64,000 nucleotides of DNA, taken from assembly GCA_958296035.1 (NCBI GenBank), contig OY282431.1:1925001-1989000 (forward strand), in the 5' to 3' direction. Positions 17,143-25,049 of the stretch are shown one piece after another; within the stretch, counting starts at the first letter, position 1, and every line of letters starts with the position of its first letter. The translations under genes were made by a program, and so were the position numbers. The notes under the pieces were generated by a model. That model saw only the letters and a program-made list of their open reading frames with translations. It made no database searches and was not told where the DNA came from. The stretch is from Paracoccaceae bacterium (GTDB lineage: Bacteria; Pseudomonadota; Alphaproteobacteria; Rhodobacterales; Rhodobacteraceae).

Positions 17143-20100
17143 TCAGGCTGCGAGCGCTTCGGCCGTCTGACCAGTTGCTGTTAGACAACTGTCTTCATCA
17201 AGTTGGCGCAGCAATCGGCTTCGTTCCGCCGTGGCCTTTTTGTAGCTTTCCATCCATACCGGCCCGTAACCCTTAACAGAAAGCGGCAATGTGCTAAGAA
17301 TCAAGGCCGCTTCCGACCATTCGGCGACCCCTGATTCCAACACTTTCTGCATATCCTGCTCATACCTGACAACCTGCTCCCGATGCAGCTTGCGTTCGCT
17401 TCCATACCGGAACGGGTCCAGCCAGGTCCCTCGCCATTTCCGGCATCTGGCGAGCAAGCGGAAAATCTGGTGCATGTAGGGACCAAACCGATGTTTTGCC
17501 GGACGACCACCATCGACTTGTTGCGACAACAACGGAGGGGCGAGGTGATACTCGATTCTGTAGTGGCCCGCGAATTCGCTTGCCACCCTCTTCCTGGTTG
17601 CAAGGTGCAGGCGAGCAACCTCGAATTCGTCCTTTGTTGCGAGAACCTTATGGTAGGACTTGGCGACATGTACGTGAAGGCGCGAGCCTTCGAACTTTCC
17701 CACAAATGAAGTGTATCGCCGGGCGAGAGCTTCATCCTGGTAGGCAATCAGATGCTGGCGCCGATATTCGACGGGATTGAGAACGACTGGTGGCGACATT
17801 CCGGATGTTGTCCTTTCGGCAACGCGTGCCTCGACGCCGGCATCAATGGCAATCCACCGGCCCAGTTCGAATGCCCTGAGGTTTTCTTTGGCACTGGCAC
17901 CGTTGAGTTCGATAGCCCGTTGAATTGCCTGTCTGGATAGCGGCAGGCCACCCAGTTGCCATGCCGTACCGAGAAGCAGCACATTGGAGTAGATCGAATC
18001 CCCGAGCGCGGCTTCGGCAGCCCTGGAAGAGTTGGCAAATCGGCATCTGTCGCGATCCACGACCGATTCAATTCGATGCTGAAGGCGGTCAACCGGAATA
18101 GTTGTGTTAGCGTTTCGCGTGAACTCGCCGACAATGGTCTTCTTTCTGTTGATCGCTGCAATTGTATGGCCAGGCGTAACCAGATCTAGTGTGCTCGCAT
18201 TGGCAGCAGTAACAATGTCACCCCCAATCAGACAGTGGGCTTCTCCCGCCGAAACCCGTACGGCCGAAATATCCTCGGCACTGGAAGCCATGCGGCAATG
18301 AACGGTTACGGCCCCACCCTTTTGGGCCAGGCCCGCCATTTCGATCATTCCGACACCAAGGCCGTCAAGATGTGCGGCCATGGCCATTACGGCGCCAATG
18401 GTTACGACGCCCGTTCCGCCTACACCTGTGATCACCGTGTTGTGGGTGCCATCGATTACCGGCAGTTCGGGTTCAGGAAGCCGGGGCACATTCACAGGGT
18501 GGGTTGTCCTGGCCCTGGGATGACCGCCCTTGACCGATACGAATGAAGGGCAGAATCCATTGAGGCAACTCAGGTCCATGTTGCAGCTGGACTGATCGAT
18601 GGCCCGCTTGCGACCAAACTCGGTCTCGACGGGTACAATTGACAAGCAATTCGACTGCACGCCGCAGTCACCACAACCCTCACATACGTCAGTGTTGATG
18701 TAGACCCGTTCGCTAATGGCAGCGAACGTGCCGCGTCGACGTCGGCGCCGCTTTTCAGCTGCACAAGTCTGCACATACACGATTGCCGACACGCCCTCGC
18801 ATTGAACGAATTCTCGCTGCACCTGGTCGAGTCTGGATCGTTCGAGGCAGCGGATTCCGCGGGGAATATCCTTCAGGTTGATGCCTTCCTTGCTATCATG
18901 AACCAGAGCCAGGTTTTCGACGCCCGCTGCCTGCAATTCCCGGAGAATACGCTGCGGAGTCAGATTGCCATCGTTCCGCTGACCACCTGTCATGGCAACG
19001 GCATCATTGAACAGTACCTTGAAGGTCACGTTTACTCCGGCATGCTGTGCAGCTCGAATGGCAAGAAGCCCAGAGTGATTGTACGTACCATCTCCGATAT
19101 TCTGGAATACGTGCCGTCGTTTCGAGAACGGCGCCTCGCCAATCCAGTTGGCACCTTCTCCACCCATCTGGGTAAAGCCCAGAGTATCCCTGTCCATCCA
19201 CTGGACCATGTAGTGACATCCGATTCCGGCATAGGCCCGCGAGCCTTCGGGAATGCGGGTTGAAGTGCTGTGCGGGCAACCTGAGCAGAAGTATGGTTGC
19301 CTCGAAAGAATGTCGTCGCTTTTTTCACGACGATGGAGAGCCTCGACCCTCTCTATCCGGCCCTTCAGTCTCGAGTCTCCGCAGCGTTCTGCCTCAAGTA
19401 CCGTGCCAATACCTCTCGCAATCTGCACCGGTGTCAGCTCGTATCTGGTTGGAAACAATTTTCTTCCACCGCCTCGATGATGCCCGTAGACGCGTGTCTG
19501 GTTTCGCAAATCGAAAAGCGAGTCACGGATTTGCTGTTCGATCAGCTTCCGCTTTTCCTCGACGACAATGACCAGTTCGAGGTCACGTGCCCAGGACAAG
19601 AAAGTTCGCCGGTCAAGTGGCCAGGTCATGGCGATCTTATAGCTCGTGATCCCGAGCCTCATCATCTCGACATGATCCAGACCAAGCAGTTCGAGTGCAT
19701 GAACAACGTCCAGCCAATTCTTGCCTGCGGCGACAATCCCGATGCGGGCGCCCGCCTGACCATGAACCCGCTTGTCCAGGGAATTGGCATGTGCAAACTT
19801 TTCGGCGGCACCAACCCGGTAGTCGATGACCCGGGCCTCGCTCTGTACCGGAGAATCATGGAGGCGGATATTCAGCCCGTCGGTCGGCATATCAATTCGA
19901 GGAAGGACCACTTTCATTCGGTCCACATGTCCGTCAATGACAGCCGTCGATTCGACAATCTCCTTGACGCATTTGAGGCCGACCCAATTTCCGGAAAACC
20001 TGGCCATTGCAAAGCCGATCAAACCGAAATCGATGATTTCCTGGACACCGGCCGGCGAAAGAACTGGAACATAACTGTCGATCATCGTCCACTCGGATTG

Positions 20101-20634
20101 ATGCAAAGTTGTCGAACTCTCGCCTGTGTGGTCATCACCAAGCGCCATGACAACGCCGCCATGACGAGAGCAACCGGCCATGTTGGCGTGCCGCAGCGCA
20201 TCTCCCGAACGATCGACGCCGGGCCCCTTGCCGTACCAGAGTCCGAACACTCCGTCATGCCGGCCCTCGCCACGCAACTCGGCCTGCTGTGTGCCCCATA
20301 GCGCGGTTACGGCCAGATCTTCATTGAGCGCAGGTTGAAATCTGACGCCGGCATCGGCCAACAAACTGTCGGCCGCCTTCATTTGAAAATCGACAGCACC
20401 AAGCGGAGACCCTCTGTATCCCGTGACGTACCCGGCGGTGTCGAGACCTTCAGCTTTGTCTCTTGCACTTTGCGTCAGGACAAGCCTAACCAGCGCCTGG
20501 GTACCGTTGAGCAGAACTCGCCGACAAGAAAGATTGAAACGGTCGGAAAGCTCTACCTGGCGTAAGGATGCTTGGCTGGTTTCTTCCGTTAAACCCGGAC
20601 TGCCGACGCCGGTTTCATGTCGACTGTCGTGCAT
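17143..20634 (-). CDS. Indolepyruvate ferredoxin oxidoreductase, fused alpha-beta type
   Basis: Oxidatively decarboxylates aryl-2-oxo acids such as indolepyruvate to acyl-CoA, with thiamine diphosphate and 4Fe-4S clusters. 1163 aa, the usual size for the bacterial fused form. N-terminal pyruvate-ferredoxin oxidoreductase-like domain (GYRGSPLGAVD; NEDLAVTALWGTQQ), TPP-binding domain (CSGCPHSTST; GGEGANWIG; QNIGDGTYNHSG), then cysteine-rich cluster region at about 648-700 (DVCEGCGDCGVQSNCLS; SCNMDLSCLNGFCP) and a C-terminal gamma-type domain (GVGGTGVVTIGAV). It probably works in aromatic amino-acid catabolism. Single gene, convergent with the TusA-like gene. Confidence 0.94.
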   Translation of the reverse strand: MHDSRHETGVGSPGLTEETSQASLRQVELSDRFNLSCRRVLLNGTQALVRLVLTQSARDKAEGLDTAGYVTGYRGSPLGAVDFQMKAADSLLADAGVRFQPALNEDLAVTALWGTQQAELRGEGRHDGVFGLWYGKGPGVDRSGDALRHANMAGCSRHGGVVMALGDDHTGESSTTLHQSEWTMIDSYVPVLSPAGVQEIIDFGLIGFAMARFSGNWVGLKCVKEIVESTAVIDGHVDRMKVVLPRIDMPTDGLNIRLHDSPVQSEARVIDYRVGAAEKFAHANSLDKRVHGQAGARIGIVAAGKNWLDVVHALELLGLDHVEMMRLGITSYKIAMTWPLDRRTFLSWARDLELVIVVEEKRKLIEQQIRDSLFDLRNQTRVYGHHRGGGRKLFPTRYELTPVQIARGIGTVLEAERCGDSRLKGRIERVEALHRREKSDDILSRQPYFCSGCPHSTSTRIPEGSRAYAGIGCHYMVQWMDRDTLGFTQMGGEGANWIGEAPFSKRRHVFQNIGDGTYNHSGLLAIRAAQHAGVNVTFKVLFNDAVAMTGGQRNDGNLTPQRILRELQAAGVENLALVHDSKEGINLKDIPRGIRCLERSRLDQVQREFVQCEGVSAIVYVQTCAAEKRRRRRRGTFAAISERVYINTDVCEGCGDCGVQSNCLSIVPVETEFGRKRAIDQSSCNMDLSCLNGFCPSFVSVKGGHPRARTTHPVNVPRLPEPELPVIDGTHNTVITGVGGTGVVTIGAVMAMAAHLDGLGVGMIEMAGLAQKGGAVTVHCRMASSAEDISAVRVSAGEAHCLIGGDIVTAANASTLDLVTPGHTIAAINRKKTIVGEFTRNANTTIPVDRLQHRIESVVDRDRCRFANSSRAAEAALGDSIYSNVLLLGTAWQLGGLPLSRQAIQRAIELNGASAKENLRAFELGRWIAIDAGVEARVAERTTSGMSPPVVLNPVEYRRQHLIAYQDEALARRYTSFVGKFEGSRLHVHVAKSYHKVLATKDEFEVARLHLATRKRVASEFAGHYRIEYHLAPPLLSQQVDGGRPAKHRFGPYMHQIFRLLARCRKWRGTWLDPFRYGSERKLHREQVVRYEQDMQKVLESGVAEWSEAALILSTLPLSVKGYGPVWMESYKKATAERSRLLRQLDEDSCLTATGQTAEALAA

Positions 20635-21042
20635 TGGTCAACTGTCCCTTGTCTTCATCAGCTATTCGCACTCTTGCGATTGGTACTGCATCCCTTGATT
20701 GTGGCAACAGGCCGCCACAGGTCAACACTGAATCTTGATTCTGCACCAGATGTCCGACGCTATTCACAATTGCGCAGCACGGCCTGCGTTTCCGGGTCCC
20801 AGCGGTGATTTGGCAGCCCTGCTCCTCCCGGTACAGCAGGACTCGTAACTACACCATTAAACGGGCAAGGCGCAAAACCCCGAAGACTATTCGATGCTGT
20901 TGCCGAATCCGGACGGGACTGTATGTTCCTGCTGCCAGTCTCACTGTTTTTCGAATAATGCTGCATCAGACGTGAGACGAAAGAGCCTTCATTCCGCCGT
21001 TGCGATGATCCGACCCTGAACCCAACGACAACCTGCTTGATC
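20635..21042. other. Intergenic, no supported gene (408 bp)
   Basis: Separates two same-strand genes. No clear ORF or RNA gene; the stretch must contain the promoter of the oxidoreductase gene and the 3' end of the lpx operon. Confidence 0.55.
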
Positions 21043-22218
21043 TCAGTCGATCTGGTTCAAGACGACACGTGCGGCTCTGAGCCCCGGGTCTTCTCCTCCT
21101 CTGCCCAATTGCGACATTGCCTGCTGCAAAACTGCAATTTGCGACTGGCGCTGGCGCCAGTCGGCGAGCAGCGAATTAAGCTCGTCGGCAATGCACCCTG
21201 GCCTGCAAGCGTTCCCGAGAAACTCGGGAATGGCGTTGTGCCCCACAATGAGATTTACCAGAGTTACCGTATCCACGAGCAAGAGGCGGCTAACAATCAG
21301 CCTTGTAATCCAGTGCACGTCATAGGCAACCACCATCGGCGTGCCGGCCATGGCCAATTCAAGTGTAACTGTACCGGATGCCGCCAAAGCCAGGTCGGCG
21401 CCGGCGAACAATGCCTGCTTCTGCTCCTCTGCTTCATGCGGCGGAAATGGTCGCGGGTCTAACAATACCGTGCCCTCGGGCCAAAGGTGGCATGTTGCCA
21501 TTATGCTGGCAGCAACTTCCCTGGCCGCAACCACAACGACGCGCAGATTGTCGTGCTCCGCGCTGACCAACTTCGCAACCTCCGTAAACACCGGCACCAT
21601 TCGACTGGTTTCCGACAGCCTCGAACCAGGCAACACCACCAGTATTCGATCGCCACCGAGGCCGAATTGATGGCGCAGTTTTGCCACGCATTCGGCTACC
21701 ACGGGCGGCCGGGACGTAACCGGATGGCCAACAAAGGTCGCAGAAATACCTGCCTTTTCGAGATGTTCAGGCTCGAATGGGAACAGGGCCAGCACGTGAT
21801 CAACCGCTTGCCGAATCCTGACGGCCCTTCGCGGCCGCCAGGCCCAGATGGTTGGCGCCACGTAATGGATAGTCTTGACAGACCGACCCGACTGCCTGAT
21901 CCGCCGACTCACGCGAAGTGAAAAGTCGGGGCTGTCAATAGTGACCAGCGCATCATAGTTGCCGGCCAGCACGGCGCGGGTCGTCTGGCGCAACCTTCGC
22001 AGCAGATTGGGTAGCCGGCTTGTCACCTCGGCAATACCCATGACCGAAAGTTCCTCATAAGGGTACAGACTCTGCAGCCCTGCTTCTCGCATTGCAGGGC
22101 CGCCGACGCCGCTGACCGATATTCCCGGTCGGAGCCTTGATAGAGCAATCATCAGTGACTGGCCGAGAGCATCCCCGGAGGGCTCTCCGGCCAACATGAA
22201 AATCCGTCTGTCATTCAT
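21043..22218 (-). CDS. lpxB: Lipid-A-disaccharide synthase
   Basis: GT19 glycosyltransferase joining UDP-diacylglucosamine and lipid X to the lipid A disaccharide at the inner face of the cytoplasmic membrane. 391 aa. N-terminal LpxB signature LAGEPSGDALG at residues 9-19, the SVMGIAEV block, YVAPTIWAWR, VGHPV, and the C-terminal sugar-nucleotide region (SGTVTLELAMAGTPMVVAY). The ATG overlaps the TGA of lpxI (ATGA, 22218-22215). Last gene of the envelope cluster. Confidence 0.97.
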   Translation of the reverse strand: MNDRRIFMLAGEPSGDALGQSLMIALSRLRPGISVSGVGGPAMREAGLQSLYPYEELSVMGIAEVTSRLPNLLRRLRQTTRAVLAGNYDALVTIDSPDFSLRVSRRIRQSGRSVKTIHYVAPTIWAWRPRRAVRIRQAVDHVLALFPFEPEHLEKAGISATFVGHPVTSRPPVVAECVAKLRHQFGLGGDRILVVLPGSRLSETSRMVPVFTEVAKLVSAEHDNLRVVVVAAREVAASIMATCHLWPEGTVLLDPRPFPPHEAEEQKQALFAGADLALAASGTVTLELAMAGTPMVVAYDVHWITRLIVSRLLLVDTVTLVNLIVGHNAIPEFLGNACRPGCIADELNSLLADWRQRQSQIAVLQQAMSQLGRGGEDPGLRAARVVLNQID

Positions 22219-23078
22219 GGATCAGTAGGCCTGGACCACAGAAACATTCTTGACCTCTGCGCGGTTTCCACGACGGCCTCCCGATCCAGAAGCAGTACAC
22301 CTCCGGCCTCGAATGCCACTCCTGCCAAACCTGAAAGTGCCGCAAGCCGAATTGTTTCAGGACCAATGGCTGGCAGGTCCACCCGCCTGTCCTGACCGGG
22401 CTTGGGTGCCTTGTACATGACGCCGCGCGCACCATCCCGTTGCGGTCTGAATCGCGGCAGGAATTCGGCACTGCGAGCCAGCATATCATCGGTTCCGGAT
22501 ATGGTCTCAACAGCCATGCACAAACCCTGGGCAACGACCGCTGCCTGCCCGACATCGACCTGCCCAAGCGTACAAACGATCTCGGCAGCTCTGGCAACAT
22601 CTTTCCGGTCGGCGTCAGATGGTTGCAGATCTGTCAGTTGGCCGCTTGCGGGAATCAGCTCAGGCACCACTTGGTGTGCGCCCCAGATTTCAAAGCCAAG
22701 TCTATTGATGCGCGCCAGGATCTGGGTCAGAATGCTATTGTCGCCGCTAGAAAGGACGAGGTTCGAATCGCCGAGGACCCTGGCCCTGTCTGCTGCCTCG
22801 TAATTCGGGCGGCGCACTGCGCCGGCGAGAACTACGAACCGGGCGCCTTGCTCCCATCTGACCCTCAACAGCTCCTCAAAATTGGCAAGGTTGACCCCTG
22901 ATGTAGACCGTCCTTCGAGCCAACCCGAAGTTACAAATGGAAGCGTGAGCAACTCTACCTTTTTTCCCTGTGCCTCCAGCTTCTCAACAACCAGTTGCGG
23001 AAGGGTACCGGAGCCACAGATTACTACACAGGAGGGCTGGACACTTCCGCCGGATGATTTCTGCTCACTTTGGCGCAA
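22215..23078 (-). CDS. lpxI: UDP-2,3-diacylglucosamine diphosphatase LpxI
   Basis: Hydrolyses UDP-2,3-diacylglucosamine to lipid X in the LpxI branch typical of alphaproteobacteria (in place of LpxH). The LpxI fold is recognisable from GSGTLPQLVVEKL near the N-terminus, the VLAGAVRRPNY block, the GDNSILTQI segment, and the C-terminal domain with GTDDMLARS, VMYKAPKPGQDRRVDLPAIGP and GVLLLDRE. I choose TTG at 23078 (287 aa): it has GGAG 8 nt upstream and leaves a 14-nt overlap with lpxA. An ATG at 23120 would overlap lpxA by 56 nt with no usable ribosome site. Confidence 0.92.
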   Translation of the reverse strand: MRQSEQKSSGGSVQPSCVVICGSGTLPQLVVEKLEAQGKKVELLTLPFVTSGWLEGRSTSGVNLANFEELLRVRWEQGARFVVLAGAVRRPNYEAADRARVLGDSNLVLSSGDNSILTQILARINRLGFEIWGAHQVVPELIPASGQLTDLQPSDADRKDVARAAEIVCTLGQVDVGQAAVVAQGLCMAVETISGTDDMLARSAEFLPRFRPQRDGARGVMYKAPKPGQDRRVDLPAIGPETIRLAALSGLAGVAFEAGGVLLLDREAVVETAQRSRMFLWSRPTDP

Positions 23079-23868
23079 GGAGTTGTCTCCGGGAATTGGA
23101 GCGCACAAAGTCGACAACATCCTTGATCAGCTGATTACTGCGATATTCGCTTTCCGGCAGGCATTCGACCGCTTCCTTCAGAGGCCCGCCGAATTCCACC
23201 AGCGATTGATAGGCATCTTGCAGTGCCACGATTTCGCGGTTGGAAACTCCTCTGCGGCGCAAACCAATCAGATTTGTTCCGCGCAGTTCACCTGCCGGCC
23301 CCTCTACCTGTCCGTAGGGAATTACATCGCGCCGTACCATTGTCAAGGCACCGATTATTGCCCCGCGACCGATGCGTACAAACTGGTGCACACCCGAAAG
23401 ACCACCGATGATGACGTGATCATCAAGGACGACATGACCGCCCAACGCCACCTGGTTTGCCATGATTACACCATCGCCGACCTGGCAATCATGGCCGACA
23501 TGGGCCCCTGTCATGAACAGGCAGTCATCGCCGACGCGTGTCATGCCGCCACCATGACCGGTTCCCGTGTTCATGGTTACCCCCTCGCGGATCTTGTTGC
23601 GCCGACCGACCTTGAGGTGTGTCTTTTCGCCGGCATATTTCAGATCCTGGGGTATTTCTCCGATACAGGCATAGGGGAATATTTCGGTGCCGGTGCCAAT
23701 AGTCGTGGAGCCCGTAAGGACGGCGTGCGACTTTACATGGACATCCTCTGCGAGCGTCACCTCGGGGCCGATGACCGCGAAGGCATCGATGCGGCAGCCT
23801 GCACCAATTGCCGCATGATCATCGACCGACGCCGACATATGAACTCTGGCACTCCTGTGTATTGGCAT
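23065..23868 (-). CDS. lpxA: UDP-N-acetylglucosamine acyltransferase
   Basis: First acyl transfer of lipid A synthesis (3-O-acylation of UDP-GlcNAc from acyl-ACP), a cytosolic trimer. 267 aa of left-handed beta-helix hexapeptide repeats, with the catalytic His in TGAHVGHDCQVGD, the GEIPQDLKYAGE loop near residue 70, NKIREGVTMNTGT, and the C-terminal helical domain with RGTNLIGLRRRG. Starts 3 bp after fabZ. Confidence 0.97.
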   Translation of the reverse strand: MPIHRSARVHMSASVDDHAAIGAGCRIDAFAVIGPEVTLAEDVHVKSHAVLTGSTTIGTGTEIFPYACIGEIPQDLKYAGEKTHLKVGRRNKIREGVTMNTGTGHGGGMTRVGDDCLFMTGAHVGHDCQVGDGVIMANQVALGGHVVLDDHVIIGGLSGVHQFVRIGRGAIIGALTMVRRDVIPYGQVEGPAGELRGTNLIGLRRRGVSNREIVALQDAYQSLVEFGGPLKEAVECLPESEYRSNQLIKDVVDFVRSNSRRQLLAPK

Positions 23869-23871
23869 GGT

Positions 23872-24348
23872 TCAGTCGTCAGCCGCATTCAGTTCCCAGG
23901 TAGCGATGATTTCGGCCTGTGCCACGGTCGTGTCGTCAACCTGTCCTCGACACTGGAGGCGCCACACCTTGCCACCGCCTCGCAGCACCTCAACATGGAG
24001 TTCGAGTACGTCCCCGGGCACAACCTTCTTGCGAAAGCGTGCCTTGTTGACGCCCAGCAGGTAGATGCTGATGTCCATGTCGATCATGTCGAGCGTGTAG
24101 TTGACGAGTACGGCCGCCGTCTGTGCCATTGATTCGATAATGGTCACCCCAGGGACGACCGGCTCATCCGGGAAATGGCCCTGAAAATAGGGCTCATTGA
24201 CGGTGACATTCTTGATTCCGATTGCACATTTTCCCCTTTCCATGCTGATCACCTTGTCGATCATCAGGAAGGGATACCGGTGTGGTATCATGCGCTTGAT
24301 AAGCATAAGGTCTGCAGATGCCAGACCAGGATTTGGACGTGCAGACAT
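23872..24348 (-). CDS. fabZ: 3-hydroxyacyl-ACP dehydratase
   Basis: Dehydrates 3-hydroxyacyl-ACP in type II fatty acid synthesis. Hot-dog fold with catalytic His in YFQGHFPDEPVVPGV and Glu in TIIESMAQTAAV; substrate region IPHRYPFLMIDKV. The ATG at 24348 (MSARPNPG, 158 aa) is chosen because GGAGG lies 9 nt upstream and the length matches the family. An in-frame GTG at 24396 would overlap the skp stop by 4 nt and is the alternative. It follows skp directly; lpxD, usually between them, is absent. Confidence 0.96.
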   Translation of the reverse strand: MSARPNPGLASADLMLIKRMIPHRYPFLMIDKVISMERGKCAIGIKNVTVNEPYFQGHFPDEPVVPGVTIIESMAQTAAVLVNYTLDMIDMDISIYLLGVNKARFRKKVVPGDVLELHVEVLRGGGKVWRLQCRGQVDDTTVAQAEIIATWELNAADD

Positions 24349-24392
24349 GCGTTGGTGCCTCCAGCCTTGGCTACTTTCCAGAGTCTTGACGG

Positions 24393-25046
24393 TCACTGTG
24401 CCGGCGCGTCGGCCAAGTTTTCCTCAAGCTGCCCTATATCGGCTTCAATGCCGGCGAAACTGGTCGCAGGCACGTAGAATTGCAGCCCCTTGCCGTCGGC
24501 AAGAAGGCGATTGACCTCGACCAGTGCCATCTCGGTGATGTCAATCTCCGGGTCGTACCAGATCACCGCGTTGCTTGGCAAGACACCGCGCAGTCCCACC
24601 ACCTCGGCAATCCGCCCGATAATCTGTGCAGCCAGGTTTTGAAACCCCGCAATCTGCTGCCGTCGCCACTGATCAAGGATAGACTGTTTGTCATCCTGAA
24701 TCTGACGTCTCTCCTCGACACGCAAGTCAAATTCTTCGGCATGTTCGGCAAACTGCTGCTCCGATAAAGTCCGGCGCAATTCGGTCAATTCGACCTCTTC
24801 GATCTCGAACCGACCCGAATAGAACTCGTTTTCGGCAATCAGGGCAAGTTGTGCATCCCGATACTCTTCGACAAGTCTGATTCCGAAGCGGGAATGGTCA
24901 AAGAGCGAGTTGTAATTGATGATCGCAAGACCGCTCTGGTTAAGGGGGGGCGGGCCAAGGGGTTGTTGCCCGGCCTCCTGCGCAACCGCCGTCCCGGCAA
25001 CACAAAGCAGAAGGTTGGCAAGGAAGCAGGTCAGGACCGATCGCAT
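24393..25046 (-). CDS. skp: OmpH/Skp-family periplasmic chaperone
   Basis: Periplasmic holdase that escorts unfolded outer-membrane proteins to BamA. 217 aa with a signal peptide (LTCFLANLLLCVAGTAVAQ, cleavage near residue 23), then the Skp body: a short strand (GLAIINYNSLFDHSRFG) and a long charged helical region (about 60-155) expected to form the coiled-coil arms. The C-terminal strand part VIWYDPEIDITEMALVEVN is the usual end of the family; the tail beyond it is acidic. Starts 3 bp after bamA. Confidence 0.88.
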   Translation of the reverse strand: MRSVLTCFLANLLLCVAGTAVAQEAGQQPLGPPPLNQSGLAIINYNSLFDHSRFGIRLVEEYRDAQLALIAENEFYSGRFEIEEVELTELRRTLSEQQFAEHAEEFDLRVEERRQIQDDKQSILDQWRRQQIAGFQNLAAQIIGRIAEVVGLRGVLPSNAVIWYDPEIDITEMALVEVNRLLADGKGLQFYVPATSFAGIEADIGQLEENLADAPAQ

Positions 25047-25049
25047 GCC

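Noticed and set aside
19297-20301. 334-codon plus-strand open frame
   Set aside because: Antisense to the indolepyruvate oxidoreductase; low-complexity shadow.
22882-24132. 416-codon plus-strand open frame across lpxI, lpxA and fabZ
   Set aside because: Antisense to three intact, overlapping lipid A/fatty acid genes; its protein has no motif and reads as a codon-bias shadow.
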